Under the pieces are notes generated by a model. That model ran no database searches, was not told where the DNA came from, and was given only the letters and a program-made list of their open reading frames with translations. The translations under genes and the position numbers were made by a program. Source: FEN-33 sp963768775 (lineage in GTDB: Archaea; Thermoplasmatota; Thermoplasmata; Methanomassiliicoccales; UBA472). From it: DNA of 64,000 nt. The stretch spans positions 434,001-498,000 of the forward strand of contig CAVYIY010000008.1 in NCBI GenBank assembly GCA_963768775.1, in the 5' to 3' direction. Below, one piece after another: positions 62,708 to 64,000 of this stretch. How positions within the stretch are numbered: position 1 is the first letter of the stretch; the number at the start of each line of letters is the position of its first letter.

Positions 62708-63787
62708 TTAGATCCACCCCGCCATCTTGATGGCGATCGCAATCGCCAGGTTGATCAATGCCAGCGGCATTAACCGCTTCCAGCCTATCCCGAGTATTTG
62801 CTTGGTGGTGACGCGCATCAATGCGCCGCGCACCCAGATCCAGATGGCGAAGAGGATGAACACCTTTATGATGAACCAGATCTCGGGCCAGATGAAGCTG
62901 GGACCGTCCCAGCCCCCGAGGAACAGTATCACTGCGACCATCGACGCGGCGTAGCCGCGGATGTACTCCGAGAGCATGATCAGCCCGAACCTCATGCCGC
63001 CGTACTCCGTCTGCCACCCTTCCACCAGCTCCGCCTCCGCCTCAGGCAAATCGAACGGGATGCGCTCTACCTCGGCTATGGCCGCGACCATGAATACCAG
63101 GCAGCCCAGGAACTGGGGTATGATGAACCATATCCCGGCATGCTGCTGCGCCTGTACGATGTCCATGAGGTTGAAGGAGCCGGCCAGGACGACGACGCCG
63201 ACCAGCGAGAGAAGCAATGGCACCTCATAGGAGATCAGCTGCGCCGCCGCTCTCATTCCCCCCATGACGGTGTATTTGTTATTGGAAGCCCAACCGCCGA
63301 TGAGGATGGCGAAGGGCGCGATCGAGAATACCGCGAAGATCAGAAGCAGTCCGCCGTTCAGGTTCGCCAAGGCGAAGTCAGGCGACAGCGGGATCAGACC
63401 GATCATCAGGGCGGAGATGCCGATGAGTATGACCGGCGCGGCGTTGTAGAGCCAGGTATCGACCTCATCCGGTATGATGATCTCCTTGATGAACGCCTTG
63501 AGGCCATCGGCGAAATTCTGGAACAGCCCCAGCACACCGACCTGCGTGCCTCTCCGGTCCATCAACCGGCCCAGGATCTTCCTCTCCTCCCAGATGAACG
63601 TGATGGATATCAGGAAGCCGACGATGAAGACGACCAATGCAGCCAGGAAGTTGGTGACGAAGAACGTGACCCCGGGGCTGCGGAACCAGTCCGCGAAGCC
63701 ATGCAGGGTTATGAAATCGAATATCCAGCCGACGATACCCATCAGCCAGACGGATATTCCCTGAATGAAGAGGAAGAGGCCGTTCAT
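62708..63787 (-). CDS. fpoH: Complex I/Fpo subunit H
   Basis: This 359-residue membrane subunit forms the quinone-like substrate chamber. It has about nine helices and the family motifs ERKILGRLMDRRGTQVGVLGLFQNFADGLK and ERIPFDLPEAEAELVEGWQTEYGGMRF. The length is normal. It is 5 bases after the fpoD stop. Confidence 0.96.
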   Translation of the reverse strand: MNGLFLFIQGISVWLMGIVGWIFDFITLHGFADWFRSPGVTFFVTNFLAALVVFIVGFLISITFIWEERKILGRLMDRRGTQVGVLGLFQNFADGLKAFIKEIIIPDEVDTWLYNAAPVILIGISALMIGLIPLSPDFALANLNGGLLLIFAVFSIAPFAILIGGWASNNKYTVMGGMRAAAQLISYEVPLLLSLVGVVVLAGSFNLMDIVQAQQHAGIWFIIPQFLGCLVFMVAAIAEVERIPFDLPEAEAELVEGWQTEYGGMRFGLIMLSEYIRGYAASMVAVILFLGGWDGPSFIWPEIWFIIKVFILFAIWIWVRGALMRVTTKQILGIGWKRLMPLALINLAIAIAIKMAGWI

Positions 63788-63792
63788 TACAT

Positions 63793-64000
63793 CACCGGTC
63801 CGTCTCCCCGAGGCACATGTCCACCGACCCCATGATCGCCGGCACGTCCGCGACCTTATAGCCCCTGAGCATCCAGGGCGCCGCGGAAACGGTGACGAAG
63901 ATTGGGCTCCTGACCTTCAGGCGGTAGGGGTGGTCGTCCCCGTTGCCGATGATGTACATGAAGGCCTCGCCGCGAGGGTCCTCGGTATGCGCCCATGCGC
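63793..64000 (-). CDS. fpoD: Complex I/Fpo subunit D, C-terminal part, cut by window edge
   Basis: This partial gene encodes the last roughly 68 residues of the 49-kDa-type subunit. It shows EDPRGEAFMYIIGNGDDHPYR and the ending ADVPAIMGSVDMCLGETDR, matching the C-terminal strand of NuoD that carries a conserved Asp of the quinone-site. The stop is the tca (minus TGA) at 63793-63795. The remainder lies outside the window. Confidence 0.93.

Noticed and set aside
62798..63835. A 345-codon open frame opposite fpoH
   Set aside because: It is Asp/Glu/Gln-rich with no domain, while fpoH on the other strand is a textbook match.
1..64000. CRISPR arrays, insertion sequences, rRNA genes or further tRNAs
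   Set aside because: I saw no regularly spaced repeats, transposase, terminal inverted repeats, rRNA sequence or second tRNA-like cloverleaf, though a dedicated scan was not possible.

Overview
This window reads as a chromosome segment from a methanogen-related euryarchaeon. The archaeal markers are PCNA, transcription factor S, exosome Csl4, Nob1, Taw2, geranylgeranyl reductases, KaiC-like ATPases and DUF835. A Fpo/Nuo-type complex I operon, HdrB/HdrC, HdrD-like and MvhD-like proteins and a DUF39/'methanogenesis marker 16' protein point to methanogen relatives, most likely Thermoplasmatota (Methanomassiliicoccales-like). This is inferred from gene content, since no rRNA gene is present. Several genes have a TATA-like box about 25-30 bases before the start codon, so leaderless transcription looks common.

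Layout. 1-2.4 kb: DnaK (truncated at the edge) and DnaJ. 2.5-8.3 kb: an MFS transporter, a RuvC/RNase H-fold protein, and the complete AMP-to-3-phosphoglycerate operon (ribose-1,5-bisphosphate isomerase, form III RuBisCO, AMP phosphorylase). 8.4-19.2 kb: PolX, a DUF835 protein, a Cys-rich unknown, and an operon running DUF4129, membrane protein, MoxR, DUF58, membrane protein, geranylgeranyl reductase, Taw2. 19.3-21.8 kb: transaldolase and split transketolase. 22-27.6 kb: small regulators and zinc ribbons, an HD hydrolase, PCNA, TFS, and an Imm5-like putative immunity gene. 27.7-32.1 kb: YjbQ, a beta-CASP nuclease, NadC, HdrB/HdrC. 32.1-37.1 kb: small membrane and zinc proteins, an HdrD-like/MvhD-like pair and a radical SAM activase. 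37.2-40.3 kb: three KaiC-like ATPases, then tRNA-Val(CAC). 40.5-47.2 kb: a sulfur/metal-flavoured island (marker 16, NifX-like protein, two related Cys proteins flanking an ACR3 arsenite exporter, a hydantoinase-family protein, CinA). 47.4-53.3 kb: CobW GTPase, three regulators, METTL5-like methyltransferase, Csl4, ThiI-like enzyme. 53.5-56 kb: Nob1, geranylgeranyl reductase, prenyl diphosphate synthase. 56.2-64 kb: fpoN, M, L, K, J2, J1, I, H, D on the minus strand.

How it fits together. The non-oxidative pentose phosphate enzymes can make ribose phosphate, and the AMP pathway can return nucleotide ribose to 3-phosphoglycerate. The Fpo-like complex, Hdr modules and prenyl-lipid genes suggest membrane-linked, ferredoxin- or thiol-driven electron transport.

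Sequence quality. Seven otherwise well-conserved genes (dnaK, transketolase N-subunit, Imm5-like, zinc-ribbon membrane protein, nob1, prenyl synthase, fpoN) each carry one single-base shift at a homopolymer or doubled base, and an eighth tiny gene may too. This looks like residual sequencing error rather than gene decay, so these entries are annotated as intact genes with a probable 1-base error. No CRISPR array, insertion sequence, rRNA gene or replication origin was recognised.
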